The notes: generated from the letters alone by a model not told the origin. DNA of 64,000 nt from UBA4742 sp963785815 (GCA_963785815.1 CAWAWN010000003.1:868001-932000), one strand, 5' to 3'. Positions 16,607 through 25,523 are shown, counted from the stretch's first letter. Numbers and translations: made by a program.

Positions 16607-18163
16607 GTGGACTCTGGCGTGCAGCTCTCGGATCTGCTGGTGTCGCTCTCGCTCGCCACCGACCTCGGCTTCGGCCAGCCCAGCGAGCACATGCTCCGAT
16701 CGGCCCGGATCGGCATGCGCCTCGGCGGGCGCTTGGGGCTCGACACGGGCGACCTGGCCACGCTCTACGACGTCGGCATCCTCACCTACGTCGGCTGCCC
16801 CATCTACGGGAACGAGGCCGCCGTCCTCTTCGGCGACGACATCGACTTCCGGTCCGAGGCGATCGAGGTCGATCTGGCCGGGTTCACGGCCATGGTCTTC
16901 ATGTTGCGGCGGGCCGGTAGCGGCACGTCGGCCTTCAACCGGGCCCGCCAGACCGCGGCGCTGATGGCGGGGGGCGGGCGCCAGATGGTGCAGCAGATGG
17001 CGAGCCACTGCTCGGCGGCCGGGGTGCTGGCCAACCGTCTCGGGCTGGACGACGACGTGCGGGCCGGGGTCGAGCAGGCCTACGCCCGCTGGGACGGCCA
17101 GGGCTACCCCTCCGACCTCGCCGGTGCCGATGTGTCGCTCTCGGCGCGCATCTCCCACGTGGCCGAGGCGTGCGAGGTGATCCACCGCACGGCGGGCACC
17201 GAGGCTGCGGTCGACGTCGTCCGCTCCCGCAGTGGCACCCACTTCGATCCCGAGATCGCCCAGCTGGTGGCGACCGATCCGGAGTCGCTGTTCGAAGGAC
17301 TCGACCAGGACACCCTCGATGAGGTGCTGGCCGCCGAGCCGTCACCGAGCCGCCCCCTCAGCGATGACGAGCTCGACGATGCCCTGGCCGCCATCGGCGA
17401 CTTCTGCGACCTGCGATGCACGTTCTTCGCCGGGCACGCCCGGGCCACCGCCGAGCTCGTCCGCGACGCGGCGGCCAGGTGGCAGCTGCCCGAATCGGAG
17501 GCCCACCTGGCCTACCGCGCCGCGCTCGTCCACGACGTCGGGCGCTTCGGGGTGCCGGCCACCATCTGGGCCAAGCCGGGCCCGCTGACGTCGAGCGAGA
17601 TGGAGAAGGCGCGCCTGCACGTGTACTACGTCGAGCGGATCTTCCAGCGACCGGCGCCGCTGCGCCGCATCGGCCTGGTGGCGGCCACCCACCACGAGCG
17701 GATGGACGCCTCCGGCTACCACCGCGGGGTCGGTGCCACGATGCTGTCGACCAGTGCGCGCCTCCTGGCGGCCGCCGACGCCTACAGCGCCATGTTGCAG
17801 GACCGCCCGCACCGACCCGCCCTCACCCGGGAGGCCGCGGCACACGAGTTGAGAGCCGAAGTGGCGGCCGGACGTCTCGATCCCGTCGCCGCCGACGCCG
17901 TGCTGGCCGCCGCGGGGCACGGCACGAGCCGGGCCCGCGCCGGAGGCCCCGCCGGTCTCACGGCACGCGAGACCGAGGTCCTGGCCCTGCTGGCCCGGGG
18001 CATGTCGAACAAGGCCATCGCCCGCGAGCTCGGCATCAGCCCGAAGACGGTGGGCAACCACATCGAGCGCACCTACAGCAAGCTCGGTGTGTCCAACCGC
18101 GCCGGGGCCGCGATGCACGCCATGCAGCACGGGCTCGTGGGAGCCGCCGGCCCGGCCATGTGA
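16607..18163 (+). CDS. Tandem HD-GYP-like domain protein with LuxR-type DNA-binding domain
   Basis: 518 aa. The first HD-GYP module is degraded: Tyr54-Asp55 replaces HD, but WDGQGYP (162-168) keeps the GYP loop. The second keeps His309-Asp310 (LVHDVGRFG) and HHE (362-364), but GYP reads GYH (370-372). A LuxR helix-turn-helix follows at about 450-510 (LTARETEVLALLARGMSNKAIA). Known HD-GYP proteins degrade cyclic di-GMP; here one site may be active or only ligand-sensing, coupling a nucleotide signal to transcription. The GTG start at 16607 is inferred from where the conserved domain begins. Confidence 0.82.
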   Translation: MDSGVQLSDLLVSLSLATDLGFGQPSEHMLRSARIGMRLGGRLGLDTGDLATLYDVGILTYVGCPIYGNEAAVLFGDDIDFRSEAIEVDLAGFTAMVFMLRRAGSGTSAFNRARQTAALMAGGGRQMVQQMASHCSAAGVLANRLGLDDDVRAGVEQAYARWDGQGYPSDLAGADVSLSARISHVAEACEVIHRTAGTEAAVDVVRSRSGTHFDPEIAQLVATDPESLFEGLDQDTLDEVLAAEPSPSRPLSDDELDDALAAIGDFCDLRCTFFAGHARATAELVRDAAARWQLPESEAHLAYRAALVHDVGRFGVPATIWAKPGPLTSSEMEKARLHVYYVERIFQRPAPLRRIGLVAATHHERMDASGYHRGVGATMLSTSARLLAAADAYSAMLQDRPHRPALTREAAAHELRAEVAAGRLDPVAADAVLAAAGHGTSRARAGGPAGLTARETEVLALLARGMSNKAIARELGISPKTVGNHIERTYSKLGVSNRAGAAMHAMQHGLVGAAGPAM

Positions 18164-18289
18164 GCCCCTGCGCCCGGTTGCCACCCCGAACGACAGAGGT
18201 GTGCCGCGGGCCCAGGCCTGGGCGGACGGGACGTTGGTGGCGCGGGCGGATCGGAGGCGAGGACGACGGGCGCCGCCAAACTCCACGAT

Positions 18290-18299
18290 TTAGCGCTAA
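18290..18299. promoter_or_regulatory. Predicted B12-regulator operator, copy 1
   Basis: The perfect palindrome TTAGCGCTAA sits 9 bp before the ATG of the B12-binding regulator. A near-identical copy (TTAGTGCTAA) lies upstream of the downstream lipid operon at 19271-19280. Two such sites flanking one regulator gene strongly suggest its own binding site. Confidence 0.7.
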
Positions 18300-18308
18300 G
18301 TTCTGGGG

Positions 18309-19172
18309 ATGGATCCCACGTCGCCGCCGGCGGAAGGTGACGGGGCGATGACCCTCCAGGAGGCGGCGGACCGGCTGGGGGTGCACTACATGACGGCCTA
18401 CCGGTACATCCGGACCGGTCGGCTGGAGGCCGAGAAGTCGGGGCGGACCTGGCTCGTCGACCGGCAGGCGGTCGAGCGGCTGGCCCGAGGCGAGCCGTCA
18501 CCGGGCGGAGGCAGGGGCCCCCGTCCCGGTGTGGATCGTGCCTCGACGGCAGAACTGCTCGCCCGCCGCCTGACGGCCGATGACGAAGCGGGGGCGTGGA
18601 GCGTGCTGCAGGATGCGCTGGCGTGGGGCCGATCGCCGGAGGAGGTGCTCTTCGACATCGTCGCTCCGGCGATGGCCCGCATCGGCGACGGATGGCGCGG
18701 TGGGGCGCTCGACGTCGCCGACGAGCACGTCGCGTCGGCCATCGTGCTGCGGGTCCTCGGTCGGCTCGGCCCCCAGTTCCACCGGCGAGGGCCCAGGCGG
18801 GGCGCGGTGATCCTGGGTGCGCCGCCCGGCGATCTGCACGGCCTGCCCATCGCGCTGGTGGCCGATCCGCTGCGGGGCCGCGGCTTCCAGGTGGTGGACC
18901 TCGGGCCGAGCACGCCCGCCGCGTCGTTCGGTCACGCGGTGGGCCATGCGGTCAGGCCGGTGGCGGTGGCGATCGGCGCGACCGTGCGCCGCAACGACGA
19001 CGCCATCCGGGCCGCGGTCCGCGCCGTGCGGCGCGCGGCGGACGTGCCCGTGATCCTCGGCGGTGCGGCCATCGGGTCGGCGGCCAAGGCCGAGCGGCTC
19101 GGCGCCGACCACTACTCGCCGACCGGTCGCGCCGTGCTCGACCTGGTCGAGTCGCTCCGCACCGAGCGCTGA
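18309..19172 (+). CDS. CarH/LitR-like B12-dependent photoreceptor transcription factor
   Basis: 287 aa. An excisionase-type helix-turn-helix (residues 14-58, LQEAADRLGVHYMTAYRYI) precedes a four-helix B12-cap domain and a Rossmann B12-binding domain. The diagnostic CarH motif W-x9-E-H is exact (Trp129, Glu139, His140), and the lower axial ligand motif GDLHGLP gives His177. In CarH these bind adenosylcobalamin and make DNA release light-dependent. The HTH is excisionase-like rather than the usual MerR type. The ATG at 18309 could instead be Met14 (18348). It probably represses itself and the operon starting at 19306. Confidence 0.85.
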   Translation: MDPTSPPAEGDGAMTLQEAADRLGVHYMTAYRYIRTGRLEAEKSGRTWLVDRQAVERLARGEPSPGGGRGPRPGVDRASTAELLARRLTADDEAGAWSVLQDALAWGRSPEEVLFDIVAPAMARIGDGWRGGALDVADEHVASAIVLRVLGRLGPQFHRRGPRRGAVILGAPPGDLHGLPIALVADPLRGRGFQVVDLGPSTPAASFGHAVGHAVRPVAVAIGATVRRNDDAIRAAVRAVRRAADVPVILGGAAIGSAAKAERLGADHYSPTGRAVLDLVESLRTER

Positions 19173-19268
19173 GCCGATCGCGCGGCCCCGGCCGCCGGGA
19201 CGGCCGCCGGGACGATCGCCGAGATCCTTCGCGGCCGGGAACAACCGCGCCTCCCGTCCGGTTAGACT

Positions 19269-19282
19269 ATTTAGTGCTAAAT
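19269..19282. promoter_or_regulatory. Predicted B12-regulator operator, copy 2
   Basis: ATTTAG-TG-CTAAAT is an inverted repeat whose core TTAGTGCTAA differs by one base from the site at 18290-18299. It lies 24 bp upstream of the 33-aa ORF that opens the lipid operon, overlapping the expected promoter region (TAGACTAT just upstream). Confidence 0.7.
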
Positions 19283-19305
19283 AACTCCGGATCGGAGGTA
19301 CGCCC

Positions 19306-19407
19306 GTGGCCCGCGACCAGACCAGCTCTTCGACCCCGACCTCGGCTGAGGTCACCTTCGGCTGCCTCAGCCGGTTCAGCCCCGCGACCCAGTGGGACCA
19401 GCCGTGA
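19306..19407 (+). CDS. 33-aa small protein or leader peptide opening the light-operon
   Basis: The GTG start is preceded by a good ribosome site (GGAGGT at 19294-19299). The stop TGA overlaps the SDR start GTG (GTGA), so translation is coupled. The peptide is hydrophilic with one Cys (AEVTFGCLSRF) and no signal peptide. Its position directly behind the predicted operator makes it the first translated unit of the operon. It may be a real small protein or a coupling leader; I recognise no family. Confidence 0.6.
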   Translation: MARDQTSSSTPTSAEVTFGCLSRFSPATQWDQP

Positions 19408-20456
19408 CGGAACCGTCGATGGGGTGGGCCCGCTCGGCGCTGGCGGTGGCGGGTGACGCCGTGCTCGAGCTCAGCGTGGTGGGCAGCTTCAGCCGGATCG
19501 GCCTTCGAGCGCGTCGACGGCTCTTCGGGTGGGACGACCCGCAGGCCGACGCGGGGCGCGGACGCGTCGCCGTGGTGACGGGCGCCTCTTCCGGCCTCGG
19601 TCTGGCGACGGCACGGGGTCTCGCCGAGATTGGCGCGCAGGTGGTGCTGCTCGGTCGGGGCTCGGGCCGCACCGAGCAGGCCCGCGCCCGGATCGAGGAG
19701 GAGACCGGGAACCGCCATCTCCAGGTGGTGGTGGCCGACCTGGCCCGCCTCGACGACGTCCGACGTGCCGCCGAGGAGATCGCCGGGCGGTGCCCGCGGG
19801 TCGACGTGGTGGTGCACAACGCCGGCACGCTCACCCGTCGGTACGAGCGCACCGCCGACGGCTTGGAGGTCACGGTCCAGACCCACGTGGTGGCACCGTT
19901 CCTGCTCACGAGCCGGCTGCTCGGCGCGCTCGCGTCCGCGTCGGGTCGGGTCATCACCGTGACCTCCGGTGGCATGTACACCTCGGGTCTCGACCTCGAG
20001 GCGCTCACCGCGCCGTCGTCGGACGCGTTCGACGGGGTGAAGGCCTACGCCAGAGCCAAGCGGGCCCAGGTGGTCCTCAACGAGCAGTGGGCGGCGCGCC
20101 TCGGCAGCGCCGGCGTGACCTTCCAGGCCATGCACCCCGGATGGGCGGACACCCCCGGTGTGCGGTCGTCGCTGCCCGGGTTCCACCGCGCCCTGCGACC
20201 GATCCTGCGCACCCCGGCCGAGGGGGTCGACACCACCCTGTGGTTGGCGACGGTCGAGCCGCCGCCTGCCCGCAACGGACAGCTGTGGCTGGACCGCCGC
20301 CGGCGGCGCACGGTCCACCTGCCGGGCACGGCCGTCTCGGCCGCCGAGGCGGACCGGCTGTGGGCCTGGTGCGTGGCGGCATCCGGCATCGACCCGGAGC
20401 GGGCGATCGAGCCCCGTCGAGCCACGGGCACTCCCCAGGCGGGACACCCGTCATGA
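19404..20456 (+). CDS. SDR-family oxidoreductase of the light-operon
   Basis: 350 aa. TGASSGLG is at 59-66 and HNAG around 138-141. The catalytic Ser188 (VTSGG) and Tyr215/Lys219 (YARAK) are intact. About 50 extra residues precede the Rossmann fold and include a hydrophobic helix, so it may associate with the membrane. The GTG at 19404 overlaps the 33-aa ORF stop; its own stop overlaps the next start (ATGA). Homologous SDRs occur with the same partners in the light- or singlet-oxygen-induced clusters of proteobacteria. Confidence 0.85.
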   Translation: MTEPSMGWARSALAVAGDAVLELSVVGSFSRIGLRARRRLFGWDDPQADAGRGRVAVVTGASSGLGLATARGLAEIGAQVVLLGRGSGRTEQARARIEEETGNRHLQVVVADLARLDDVRRAAEEIAGRCPRVDVVVHNAGTLTRRYERTADGLEVTVQTHVVAPFLLTSRLLGALASASGRVITVTSGGMYTSGLDLEALTAPSSDAFDGVKAYARAKRAQVVLNEQWAARLGSAGVTFQAMHPGWADTPGVRSSLPGFHRALRPILRTPAEGVDTTLWLATVEPPPARNGQLWLDRRRRRTVHLPGTAVSAAEADRLWAWCVAASGIDPERAIEPRRATGTPQAGHPS

Positions 20457-21733
20457 CCGCGCCTCGACCTGAGCACGGCCTGCGCATCGCGATCGTCGGC
20501 ACCGGCATCTCCGGGCTGGTGTGCGCCCACCTCCTCCACCCCCACCACGCCGTCACCATCTTCGAGGCCGGCGACCGGGTCGGGGGCCACACCAACACGG
20601 TGCGGGTCGACCTGGACGGCGAGACCCACCACGTCGACACCGGCTTCATCGTGCACAACGACCGCAACTACCCGAACTTCGTGACCCTCATGCGCCAGCT
20701 CGGCGTGGCCACCCAGCCGTCCAACATGAGCTTCTCGGTGTCGGACCCACGAACCGGCCTCGAATACCGCGGCACGAACCTCAACACGCTCTTCGCCCAG
20801 CGCCGCAACCTGGTGCGGCCGTCCTTCCTGCGCATGCTGGCCGACATCGCCCGGTTCAACCGGGCGGCGAAGCGGCTCCTGCGAGACGACTCCAGCCGTG
20901 ACGACTCGGTGTCGCTCGAGCAGTTCGTCCGGGAGGGCCGCTACTCCCCGGCCTTCACCGACCAGTTCCTCGTCCCCCTGGGCGCCTCGATCTGGTCGGC
21001 GGATCCGGAGACCTTCACGCAGTTCCCCGCCGTGGCCTACGCCAGGTTCATGGACAACCACGGCCTGCTGGACCTCAGGGGCATGCCCGAGTGGCGGACC
21101 GTCACCGGCGGATCCCAGCGGTACGTGGACCGCATCACGGCCCCGTTCGCCGACCGCATCCGGCTCCGGGACCCCGTCGAGAAGGTGGTGCGCACCGGCG
21201 ACGGCGTCGAGGTGGTCTCTGCCCTCGACGGCACCGAGGTCTTCGACCGGGTCATCCTGGCGACCCACAGCGACCAGGCCCTGCACCTCCTGGCCGACCC
21301 GTCGACCGCCGAGCGCGACATCCTCGGAGCCATCAGCTACCAGCCCAACGTGGCCACGCTGCACACCGACGAGCGCTTCCTGCCCCGCTCGCCTCGGGCC
21401 CGGGCCTCGTGGAACTACCACCTGTGCGGCGACGGCGGTCGCGCCGCCACGCTGACGTACTGGATGAACGAGCTGCAGTCGATCGAGTCCCGCCACCAGC
21501 TCCTGGTCACGTTGAACCGCCATGACGACATCGACCCGGCCAAGGTGCTCGGCCGCTACGACTACGCCCACCCGGTGTTCGACGCGGCCGCCATGTCCGC
21601 CCAGCGGCGCCGCAGTGAGATCCAGGGCAGCCGTGGCTCCTTCTTCGCCGGCGCCTACTGGGAGTACGGGTTCCACGAGGACGGCGTCCGCAGCGCGCTC
21701 GACGTGTGCCGCCACTTCGGGGTGGCGTTGTGA
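20453..21733 (+). CDS. Amine-oxidase-like FAD/NAD(P)-binding flavoprotein
   Basis: 426 aa. The FAD motif IVGTGISGLVCAHLL (14-28) is followed by EAGDRVGGHTNT and DTGFIVHNDRNYPNF. These are signatures of the amine-oxidase/desaturase superfamily branch encoded beside DUF1365 and CFA-like genes. Members are implicated in modification of unsaturated or methylated fatty acids. It sits in an unbroken overlap chain (ATGA upstream, GTGA downstream), so stoichiometric expression with the methyltransferase is likely. Confidence 0.85.
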   Translation: MTAPRPEHGLRIAIVGTGISGLVCAHLLHPHHAVTIFEAGDRVGGHTNTVRVDLDGETHHVDTGFIVHNDRNYPNFVTLMRQLGVATQPSNMSFSVSDPRTGLEYRGTNLNTLFAQRRNLVRPSFLRMLADIARFNRAAKRLLRDDSSRDDSVSLEQFVREGRYSPAFTDQFLVPLGASIWSADPETFTQFPAVAYARFMDNHGLLDLRGMPEWRTVTGGSQRYVDRITAPFADRIRLRDPVEKVVRTGDGVEVVSALDGTEVFDRVILATHSDQALHLLADPSTAERDILGAISYQPNVATLHTDERFLPRSPRARASWNYHLCGDGGRAATLTYWMNELQSIESRHQLLVTLNRHDDIDPAKVLGRYDYAHPVFDAAAMSAQRRRSEIQGSRGSFFAGAYWEYGFHEDGVRSALDVCRHFGVAL

Positions 21734-22605
21734 CCCTGGCCGACGCCACCACCGAAGGGGGCCGGTCCCCGGTCGGGGCCCGGGTTGTCGATCGGCGGTC
21801 GGACCCGGTCCGGCCCGGTGGCGCCGTGGCCCTCTTCGAGGGGACGATTCAGCACCGACGCCTCGACCAGGTGACCCACGGCTTCGGGCTCGGGGTCTTC
21901 TACGTCCTGCTCGACGTCGACGCCCTCCCCGCCTCGCTCGACCGGTTCCCCATGTGGTCGGCGCGGCGCGCCGCCCCGCTGCGGTTCCGCCGAGCGGACT
22001 ACCTCGACGGCACCGACCGTCCCATCGGGGAGGCCGTGCGCGGCCTGGTCGAGCAACGGACGGGTCGTCGGCCGCGCGGCCCGGTCCGCCTGCTCACCCA
22101 GGTCCGCACGTTCGGGTGGGTCTTCAACCCGCTGTCGATCTACTTCTGCTTCTCACCCGAGGGCGACGCGCTCGACACCATCGTGCTCGAGGTGACCAAC
22201 ACGCCATGGAAGGAGCGGTGCTGGTACGTCGTCGAGGTCACACCGGATCGCCCCACCGGGCCGTGGGAGGTGCCCAAGGCCATGCACGTCTCGCCGTTCC
22301 TGGACATGGACCTGACCTACCGGCTCCGATGCGTCGGCCCGAGCGATGGGCTCGTCGTGCACCTCGAGGACCGCAAGGGCGACCAGACGCTCTTCGAGGC
22401 CGACCTCAGCCTGCGACGCGTCGCCATGGACCGACGGCGGGCGCTCACCGTCCCCCTGCGCCACCCGTTGCTGACCTGGAGGATCACCGCCGCCATCCAC
22501 CTCCAGGCACTGAGGCTGTGGCGCGCCGGCGTTCAGCTGGTCCCTCACGTCGCCCGGACGGCGGCGCCCCAGCCGGACGCGAGCCAAGGAGGCCACCGCT
22601 CATGA
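21730..22605 (+). CDS. DUF1365 protein
   Basis: 291 aa. Typical DUF1365 blocks are present: LDVDALP, LLTQVRTFGWVFNPLSIYFCF, TNTPWKERCWYV and KAMHVSPFLDMDLTYR. Function is undefined; the family almost always neighbours the flavoprotein and CFA-like methyltransferase found here, implying a shared lipid-modifying pathway. The GTG start overlaps the upstream stop by 4 bp, and its own stop overlaps the methyltransferase ATG. Confidence 0.88.
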   Translation: MTLADATTEGGRSPVGARVVDRRSDPVRPGGAVALFEGTIQHRRLDQVTHGFGLGVFYVLLDVDALPASLDRFPMWSARRAAPLRFRRADYLDGTDRPIGEAVRGLVEQRTGRRPRGPVRLLTQVRTFGWVFNPLSIYFCFSPEGDALDTIVLEVTNTPWKERCWYVVEVTPDRPTGPWEVPKAMHVSPFLDMDLTYRLRCVGPSDGLVVHLEDRKGDQTLFEADLSLRRVAMDRRRALTVPLRHPLLTWRITAAIHLQALRLWRAGVQLVPHVARTAAPQPDASQGGHRS

Positions 22606-23915
22606 CCGACGTCGCGGCTCGGCTCGACCGGCTGGGTCGGACCTCCGCCTTCGCCCTGTTCGACCGGATCATCGGGGGCCAGCTGACCGTGGTCGAGGCC
22701 GCCGGTCATCGCCGATTCGGTCGGCGTGCCCCGGACGCCTTCGGGCGCGACGCGCTGGACGCCTCCATCCACGTCCACCACCCGGGTCTCTACCGGCGGG
22801 TCCTCACCCAGGCGAGCGTCGGCCTGGGGGAGTCCTACGCCGATGGTTGGTGGGACACCGACGACCTGCCCACGCTGCTGCGCCTGCTCGACCGCAACGC
22901 CCGACGCGCCGACCCCTGGCATCGGGCCGCCCGTCGTCTGACCACCCCGGTCACCGATCCCGTCCGTCGGCTGCGTCGCCAGGACCGGCGACGGGACCAG
23001 GAGGACGTCCGGGCGCACTACGACCTGGGCAACGACTTCTTCGAGCGCCTCCTCGACGAGTCGATGATGTACTCCTCGGCCATCTTCCCCACCTGGTGCT
23101 CGTCGCTGCTCGACGGGTCGATCCACAAGCTCGACCGCCTCTGCCAGCGCATCGGTCTGGGCCCCGACGACCACGTCCTCGAGATCGGCACCGGCTGGGG
23201 AGGGTTCGCGGTGCACGCTGCGCAGCGCTACGGATGCCGCGTCACCACCACGACCATCTCGGATCGCCAGCTCGCCTACGCACGAGATCGCGTGCAGGCC
23301 GCGGGTCTCGAGGACCGGATCACGGTGCTCGACCGCGACTACCGCGACCTCGACGGCACCTTCGATGCGATCGTGTCCATCGAGATGATCGAAGCCGTCG
23401 ACTGGCGCGAGTACGACACCTTCTTCCGGACCTGCGCCGAGCGGCTCTCGCCGGGTGGACGCCTGGCCATGCAGGCCATCACCATCCCCGGCCAGCGCTT
23501 CGACCAGGCCAAGGCCCGGAAGGACTTCATCCGCCAGGTCATCTTCCCCGGCGGCTGCCTCCCGTCGATCGAGGCCCTGCTGACCTCGTCGGCCAAGGTG
23601 AGCGACCTCTCGTTGGTCGACCTGGAGGAGCACGGGCTGCACTACGCCGAGACGCTGCGCCGGTGGCGGCGGAACCTGCACGACACGTGGGGCGATCTCG
23701 GCTCGCTCGGCCTCGACGACCGGTTCGGCCGCCTCTGGGAGTTCTACCTCGCCTACTGCGAGGCCGCCTTCGACGAGCGTGACATCACCGTCGTCCAACT
23801 GGTGATGGCCGGACCGGGATGGGTCGGACGACGCCCTCGGACGATGGATGTGCGCACCCGGTGCCGGCTCGGGCACGACGCGGCAATGGGCGGCACCGGC
23901 TCCACCGTCAGCTGA
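22602..23915 (+). CDS. CFA-synthase-like SAM-dependent fatty-acid methyltransferase
   Basis: 437 aa. The cyclopropane-synthase fold is shown by VRAHYDLGNDFFERLLDES and the SAM motif LEIGTGWGG (193-201). In classical CFA synthase, Cys and His help bind bicarbonate. Here YSCAY reads YSSAI, and LHTI reads AITI, so cyclopropanation is doubtful. A methyl or methylene fatty acid product fits better, as proposed for enzymes encoded with this flavoprotein/DUF1365 set. It is the last gene of the operon; its 3' end overlaps the convergent esterase by 8 bp. Confidence 0.87.
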   Translation: MTDVAARLDRLGRTSAFALFDRIIGGQLTVVEAAGHRRFGRRAPDAFGRDALDASIHVHHPGLYRRVLTQASVGLGESYADGWWDTDDLPTLLRLLDRNARRADPWHRAARRLTTPVTDPVRRLRRQDRRRDQEDVRAHYDLGNDFFERLLDESMMYSSAIFPTWCSSLLDGSIHKLDRLCQRIGLGPDDHVLEIGTGWGGFAVHAAQRYGCRVTTTTISDRQLAYARDRVQAAGLEDRITVLDRDYRDLDGTFDAIVSIEMIEAVDWREYDTFFRTCAERLSPGGRLAMQAITIPGQRFDQAKARKDFIRQVIFPGGCLPSIEALLTSSAKVSDLSLVDLEEHGLHYAETLRRWRRNLHDTWGDLGSLGLDDRFGRLWEFYLAYCEAAFDERDITVVQLVMAGPGWVGRRPRTMDVRTRCRLGHDAAMGGTGSTVS

Positions 23916-24969
23916 GCGGACCACCGGCCGGGTCCGGCTGGGCGCCGGCGTCGAGTCGGGGCGTCGGCGCCCCCGGGCCACGTCGACCGAGCACCCACTG
24001 GAAGTAGCCCAGCAGGATGCCGGTGGCATCGAGGCCGGCGGCCACCGGTCCGATCAGCCGGGGCGGGAGGTACTGCGGGCCGCCGGGCCAGGTGTGGCCG
24101 CCGCCTTCGATGCGGTGCAGCACGACGGGCACGCCGGACGGGCCCATCCACGTCAGCCGCACCACCCCCAGACCGCCGGGCGGCTGGGGCAGTCGCTCGA
24201 CCAGGGGCCTCGGGTCGCAGCCGGCGATCCGGGCCCAGTCGGCGGCCAGGTCCTCGGCCCCCATGCACGTCCCTCGACCGGCGAGCCCCTCGCCGAGGTC
24301 GCGGCCCCGCCGGCCCGCTCGGGGCGTGCGCCGTGCTGTGCGGCGAGCCGCACCGGGCAGGCCTTCGCCCACCGATCCACCCCGATAGGGGACCAGCGGG
24401 TCGGCATCCCCGCAGAACATCATCACCGGCATGGGAGCGAGCGGGGCGGGCCAGCGGGTGGGCGCGCCGACCTGGGCCGTCCCGGCCACCAGCCCGATGC
24501 CGGCCACCCGGTCGGGCGCCACCCGGGCCAGGTGGTCGCTCATGAAGGCGCCGTTGGACATGCCGCACACGAACACCGCTCCCGGATCCGTGACCCCCTG
24601 GCGGGCCAGGTGGTCGATCAGCGCCACCAGGAAGCGGGCGTCGTCGACCCCGGCGCGCGCCGCCACCCGGGTACCGGTGCGACCGTCGTTCCAGGCCCGG
24701 TGCAGCCCGTTGGGGAACACGGTGGCGAAGCCGGCCTGCACCCCGCGACCCACGAGGCGGGTGAGCCCCACCATGCCGGGGGCCTGGCCGCCGCCGCCGT
24801 GCAGGGCGATGACGGTGGGGCGTGGCCCGCCGGGGATGGGGTTGAACAGGAAGGTCCGCTCCTGACCGTCGACCACGATGGACTGCGAGGGCAGACCGCT
24901 GGCGGCGCGTCGGCCGGGCCGTCGCGGCCTTCGCCCATCGGCGGCGCCCGCACTGGTGTTGGCGTCCAT
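23908..24969 (-). CDS. LpqC/PHB-depolymerase-like esterase
   Basis: 353 aa, alpha/beta hydrolase. The opening motif is VIALHGGGG, the nucleophile Ser is in GMSNGAFMS, Asp is in CGDADPLVPY and His is in GGGHTWPGG. This set is typical of LpqC and feruloyl/PHB depolymerase family esterases. A 40-residue Arg-rich insertion (about 220-245) may be an annotation or lineage oddity. There is an Arg-rich N-terminus but no clear signal peptide, so location is uncertain. Confidence 0.82.
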   Translation of the reverse strand: MDANTSAGAADGRRPRRPGRRAASGLPSQSIVVDGQERTFLFNPIPGGPRPTVIALHGGGGQAPGMVGLTRLVGRGVQAGFATVFPNGLHRAWNDGRTGTRVAARAGVDDARFLVALIDHLARQGVTDPGAVFVCGMSNGAFMSDHLARVAPDRVAGIGLVAGTAQVGAPTRWPAPLAPMPVMMFCGDADPLVPYRGGSVGEGLPGAARRTARRTPRAGRRGRDLGEGLAGRGTCMGAEDLAADWARIAGCDPRPLVERLPQPPGGLGVVRLTWMGPSGVPVVLHRIEGGGHTWPGGPQYLPPRLIGPVAAGLDATGILLGYFQWVLGRRGPGAPTPRLDAGAQPDPAGGPLS

Positions 24970-25052
24970 GGCCGTCTCCGTTCTACCTCGTCCCGCCTGG
25001 TGGCCTGGTCGTCAGGGTCGTCGGCAGATGTGAGGAAATCGCGAAGCCCAGA

Positions 25053-25490
25053 TCAGGGATCGTCGACCTTGAGCCCGGGCCACTCGGCGCGCAGCTCGTC
25101 GGCCATGGCCGCGTACTCGCCACCCTCGTCGTCCAGCCCGTTCAGGAAGGCCGTGATCAGTGCCCGGTAGAACTCCTCGCCTTCCGGCGGCGAGATGGGA
25201 TAGCCGCGGCGCTCGGCCACCTCCGCCAGGTGGCTGGCGATGAGGAACCAGGTGCCCCCCAGGGAGGTGATCTCGTCGGTCGGGATCTCCGCCTCCCACT
25301 CGAAGGTGGCGCAACCGGCGGCCACGCGCTCCCAGATGTCGAGGTAGCGCTCGAGCAGCTCGACCACGTCGGGGGTCAGCGTCACCTCGAGCTGGCCGGG
25401 GCGCACCAGCGTCTGGGTGATGACCGTGCGGGCATAGGCGATCCACAGGCCGACCCCAGCCGACGACAACGGCCCCACGCGGACGCGCAC
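25053..25490 (-). CDS. Hypothetical protein
   Basis: 145 aa, acidic, predicted mixed alpha/beta without membrane segments or signal peptide. No motif I recognise. Codon pattern and lack of a better ORF on the other strand support it being real. It lies between the esterase and the phosphotransferase, on the same strand, with 34 bp to the phosphotransferase stop, so it could be co-transcribed with the latter. Confidence 0.6.
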   Translation of the reverse strand: MRVRVGPLSSAGVGLWIAYARTVITQTLVRPGQLEVTLTPDVVELLERYLDIWERVAAGCATFEWEAEIPTDEITSLGGTWFLIASHLAEVAERRGYPISPPEGEEFYRALITAFLNGLDDEGGEYAAMADELRAEWPGLKVDDP

Positions 25491-25523
25491 GCCGGAAGGG
25501 TAGACCGCGCCGGGGGGCGGCCG

